A DNA stretch of 11,366 bases, taken from Syntrophomonadaceae bacterium (GTDB lineage Bacteria > Bacillota > Syntrophomonadia > Syntrophomonadales > Syntrophothermaceae). This document shows positions 6,736-11,366 of this stretch, in pieces. A program made the translations under genes and the position numbers. Position 1 is the first letter of the stretch; each line of letters begins with the position of its first letter. Location: positions 1 through 11,366 of the forward strand of contig JARYMO010000028.1 in the NCBI GenBank assembly GCA_029907055.1, in the 5' to 3' direction. Under the pieces are notes generated by a model, which was not told the DNA's origin, made no database searches, and saw only the letters and a program-made list of their open reading frames with translations.

Positions 6736-6749
6736 CGGGCACACGGCCA

Positions 6750-6766
6750 GGCGGGGCTGCCTCGCC
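6750..6766 (+). other. Small hairpin between the helicase and copA
   Basis: GGCGGGG (6750-6756) can pair with CCTCGCC (6760-6766), with one G-U pair and a 3-nt loop. No U-run follows, so it is at most a weak processing or attenuation site. The rest of the 66-bp gap shows no promoter and no match to the pseudo-palindromic TACCC/GGGTA operator of CsoR. Confidence 0.2.
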
Positions 6767-6801
6767 GACTGAGCGCCGGGCGACAACAAGGGGGGGCTGC
6801 G

Positions 6802-9201
<2,400 letters not shown>

Positions 9202-9216
9202 AACGCGGAGCGGGTG

Positions 9217-10779
9217 TCATGCCTCGACGGCTGCTGCGGGTAGCGACGCCGGCTCCAGGTGGGGAGCAGACCTCTTCAGCCGCAGGGCCAGGACCAGGGC
9301 CACCGTGCACAGGGCGGCCGACACGATGAAGCAGTCGGCAATGGCGTTGACCATGGCCTCGCGGACGGCCATCGAGTAGAGGATATTGCCGCCCAGCAGC
9401 GGTACCGCCGCCGCTCCCATCCCGGAGGCAGTGGCGATGCCCTGCAGGGCGCTGGCCAGCGCTTCCCCCTGGCTGTTGTCGAGCTTGGCGGACGCCGCCA
9501 GGTTGGCCAGGTGGAAGGCATGACGGTGCTGCATGATGGAGGTGAACATGGCCACCCCCAGGGAGGACGCCACCTGGCGCACCACATTGCTGAGGGCCGA
9601 TGCACGGCCCACCAGCCGCAAGGGCACGGTGTTCATGCCGGCAGTGTTGACCGGCATGAAGGACAGCCCCATGCCGATGCCCCGCAGCGCCAGCCAGGCG
9701 CTCATGACCAGGTAGGGTGTCATCTGGTTGAAATCGGCCATCATGTAGGTGGTCCACACCACGACGGCCAGGCCTGTCAGCACTACCCCCCGCGGTCCGT
9801 AGCGGTCGAACATCTTGCCGCTCAGCGGCATCATCAGCCCCGAGGCCAGCGCGGCCGGGAACATGATGAGCCCGGTGGTCATGGCCCGCAGGCCGAAGAC
9901 GCTCTGCAGCAGCAGGGGGACCAGGAAAATGACCCCGAACATCCCGATGGCGAGGATGGAACCGATGACCAGGGAAATGGTAAATAGCGAGTTCTTCAAC
10001 AGGGAGAGGTCGAGGATGGGTTCGGGGTGGAACCACTCGTTCACGGCCAGGACTGCCAGGGAAACCCCCGAGACGGCCAGCAGGGACACGATGTAGGGCG
10101 AAGACCAGCCGTGCTGGTTGCCCTGGCTGAGAGCGAGCAACAGGCAGAACAGCCCCACGCTGGCGCTCACCAACCCCACCAGGTCGAAGTGCTTGCCCAC
10201 TAACCGCTCGGTCTCATCCAGGATGACGGAGGCCAGGAAGAGGTTGACCACCCCGATGGGCAGGTTGAGGTAGAAGATGACCCGCCAGCTGACGGAATCC
10301 ACCAGGTACCCGCCCAGGGTGGGACCCACCGCCGGGGCCAGCATGGCCGAGATGCCCCACAGTCCGAGGACCATTCCCATGCGCGACCGGGGGTAGTTGT
10401 GGTAGAGCATGGCCATGCCCACCGGCTGCATGATGCCTCCCCCGACGGCCTGCAGCACGCGGGCGCCGATGAGGGCATCCAGGTTCCATGCCAGCCCGCA
10501 CAGCGCCGAACCCGCCACGAACACCGCCAGCGAGGCCATGTACAGGCGCTTGTAGCCGAAAGTATCTCCCAGGTACCCGGAAACGGGCATGACGATGCCC
10601 AGGGTCAGCATGTAGATGGTGACCACCCACTGGATGCGGTCGGGCGAAGCCCCGAACACGGCCATCAGGCGGGGCAGCGTCACGTTGACGATGGTGCCGT
10701 CCAGCATGGCCATGAAGGAACCGATGATGATGACCAGCAGGATAGAGTAGTCCAGCGGGGCTGAAGATTCCTGCGACAT
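9217..10779 (-). CDS. DHA2-family drug:H+ antiporter (EmrB/QacA type), 14-helix MFS exporter
   Basis: This major facilitator protein exports drugs or toxic organic compounds in exchange for protons. The length of 520 residues and about 14 hydrophobic helices match the DHA2 family. Motifs: D1 LDGTIVNVTLP (25-35, with the conserved Asp26), motif A GYLGDTFGYKR (67-77), motif B around R106 (IGARVLQAVGGG) and the antiporter motif C region APAVGPTLGG (147-156). The start is ATG at 10779, 17 bp after the stop of the HlyD-like gene; the upstream sequence is purine-rich (AGGGGG, AGGA) but not a clean GGAGG, so translational coupling is likely. EmrB-type pumps work with an EmrA/HlyD adaptor, which is exactly the upstream gene. 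The stop lies only 15 bp from the stop of copA, with no room for a separate terminator. The substrate cannot be told from sequence. Confidence 0.93.
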   Translation of the reverse strand: MSQESSAPLDYSILLVIIIGSFMAMLDGTIVNVTLPRLMAVFGASPDRIQWVVTIYMLTLGIVMPVSGYLGDTFGYKRLYMASLAVFVAGSALCGLAWNLDALIGARVLQAVGGGIMQPVGMAMLYHNYPRSRMGMVLGLWGISAMLAPAVGPTLGGYLVDSVSWRVIFYLNLPIGVVNLFLASVILDETERLVGKHFDLVGLVSASVGLFCLLLALSQGNQHGWSSPYIVSLLAVSGVSLAVLAVNEWFHPEPILDLSLLKNSLFTISLVIGSILAIGMFGVIFLVPLLLQSVFGLRAMTTGLIMFPAALASGLMMPLSGKMFDRYGPRGVVLTGLAVVVWTTYMMADFNQMTPYLVMSAWLALRGIGMGLSFMPVNTAGMNTVPLRLVGRASALSNVVRQVASSLGVAMFTSIMQHRHAFHLANLAASAKLDNSQGEALASALQGIATASGMGAAAVPLLGGNILYSMAVREAMVNAIADCFIVSAALCTVALVLALRLKRSAPHLEPASLPAAAVEA

Positions 10780-10796
10780 GTCCTGGCCCCCTGCGC

Positions 10797-11366
10797 TCAG
10801 CGGTCCGTGCCGGTGTGGATCTTCACCACCGCCGACATGCCCGGCTTCAGTACCAGCCCGTTGCGCTCGACGCGTATCCTGATGGGCACGCGCTGGCTCA
10901 CCTTGGTGTAGTTCCCGGAGGTGTTTTCGGCCGGAATGAGGGCGAAGGTGGACTGGGTCGCCGCTCCCACCTCCGCCACCCTGCCCTTCAGCTTGCGTCC
11001 CGGGTAGGCATCGATGCGCACCTCCACTTCCTGGCCGGGTCGGATGCGCCCGATCTTGCCTTCGTCAATGTTGGCCACCACCCAGGTGGTCTCCAGGTCC
11101 ACCAGCGTGAGCAGGGTCTGGCCGGCCGCCACGTTCTCGCCTGTCTGCGCAGCGATGCGCACCACAGTGCCCCCCACGGGAGCTTTCACCATGGTGTTGT
11201 CCCAGGCCAGCTGAGCGCTCTTCACGGCAGCCCGGGCCGATTCGACCTGGGCCTGGTAGAGGGGAGCGCCGGTGCGGCTGATGGAGTCCAGCCTGGCGAG
11301 CGATTCCTCCAGGCTGGCGGAGGCGGCCGCCGCGTTAGCCTGCGCTGCCTCCAGCGCCGCCCGCGC
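10797..11366 (-). CDS. HlyD/EmrA-type membrane fusion (adaptor) protein, C-terminal part (5' end outside window)
   Basis: This adaptor links an inner-membrane exporter to the cell exterior or to an outer-membrane channel. The frame is open to the right edge, so 189 C-terminal residues are visible and the signal-anchor helix is missing. The first 50 or so residues (nt 11366 to about 11220) are Ala/Glu/Gln-rich and form the second arm of the coiled-coil hairpin. Then come the lipoyl-like half VKAPVGGTVV and GENVAAGQTLLTLVD, the beta-barrel (TTWVVANIDEGKIGRIRPGQ), the EmrA-typical stretch FALIPAENTSGNYTKVSQR and a final LKPGMSAVVKI. The GTG at 11223-11225 is an internal Val, not a start. It is encoded 17 bp before the DHA2 pump in the same direction, the usual emrA-emrB order. 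A MarR or TetR regulator may lie further upstream, outside the window. Confidence 0.92.
   Translation of the reverse strand, partial: ARAALEAAQANAAAASASLEESLARLDSISRTGAPLYQAQVESARAAVKSAQLAWDNTMVKAPVGGTVVRIAAQTGENVAAGQTLLTLVDLETTWVVANIDEGKIGRIRPGQEVEVRIDAYPGRKLKGRVAEVGAATQSTFALIPAENTSGNYTKVSQRVPIRIRVERNGLVLKPGMSAVVKIHTGTDR

Noticed and set aside
11223..11225. GTG as the start of the HlyD-like gene
   Set aside because: The frame is open upstream to the window edge and encodes the expected coiled-coil arm, so this is an internal valine.

Overview
The window is GC-rich DNA (about two thirds G+C by eye) from a bacterium. Gene content, A/GGAGG ribosome binding sites and the nearness of comEC to holA point to a high-GC member of the Firmicutes (Clostridia/Symbiobacteria/Limnochordia-like). 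The genus cannot be read from the sequence. I see no rRNA, tRNA, CRISPR array, transposase or att site, and coding density is high. Both ends cut through genes: comEC on the left, an HlyD/EmrA-type adaptor on the right.

Left part (1-4109): the C-terminal metallo-beta-lactamase part of ComEC reads rightward. Three leftward genes follow: two tandem paralogues (A at 945-1685, B at 1899-2639; both 246 residues, gapless alignment, about half identical) and an FAD-dependent dehydrogenase of the COG2509 type (2733-4109). A and B have two N-terminal membrane helices and a cytoplasmic helical domain with invariant His, Glu and Asp. I know of no function for them. The comEC frame has no stop where its domain ends and runs 462 nt into gene A on the opposite strand. 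The gap between B and A holds a long inverted repeat that covers the ribosome binding site of A.

Middle part (4110-9201): a divergent promoter region starts the dehydrogenase leftward and a rightward cluster: holA (DNA polymerase III delta), a DEAD-box RNA helicase with an Arg-rich tail, and copA (Cu+-exporting P1B ATPase with two metal-binding domains). A near-consensus sigma-70 promoter (TTGACA, 17 bp, TATGAT) lies before holA. comEC and holA are often close neighbours in Firmicutes, so the three leftward genes look like an insertion between them.

Right part (9217-11366): copA ends 15 bp from the stop of a convergent leftward pair, a 14-helix DHA2-type (EmrB/QacA) drug exporter and its HlyD/EmrA-like adaptor, which is cut by the window edge. 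Together they would form a drug or toxic-compound export system. With CopA this gives the right half an efflux/stress character, but no regulator is visible for either.

The best candidate for something undescribed is the A/B paralogue pair with its structured intercistronic region. The remaining genes are recognisable members of known families.
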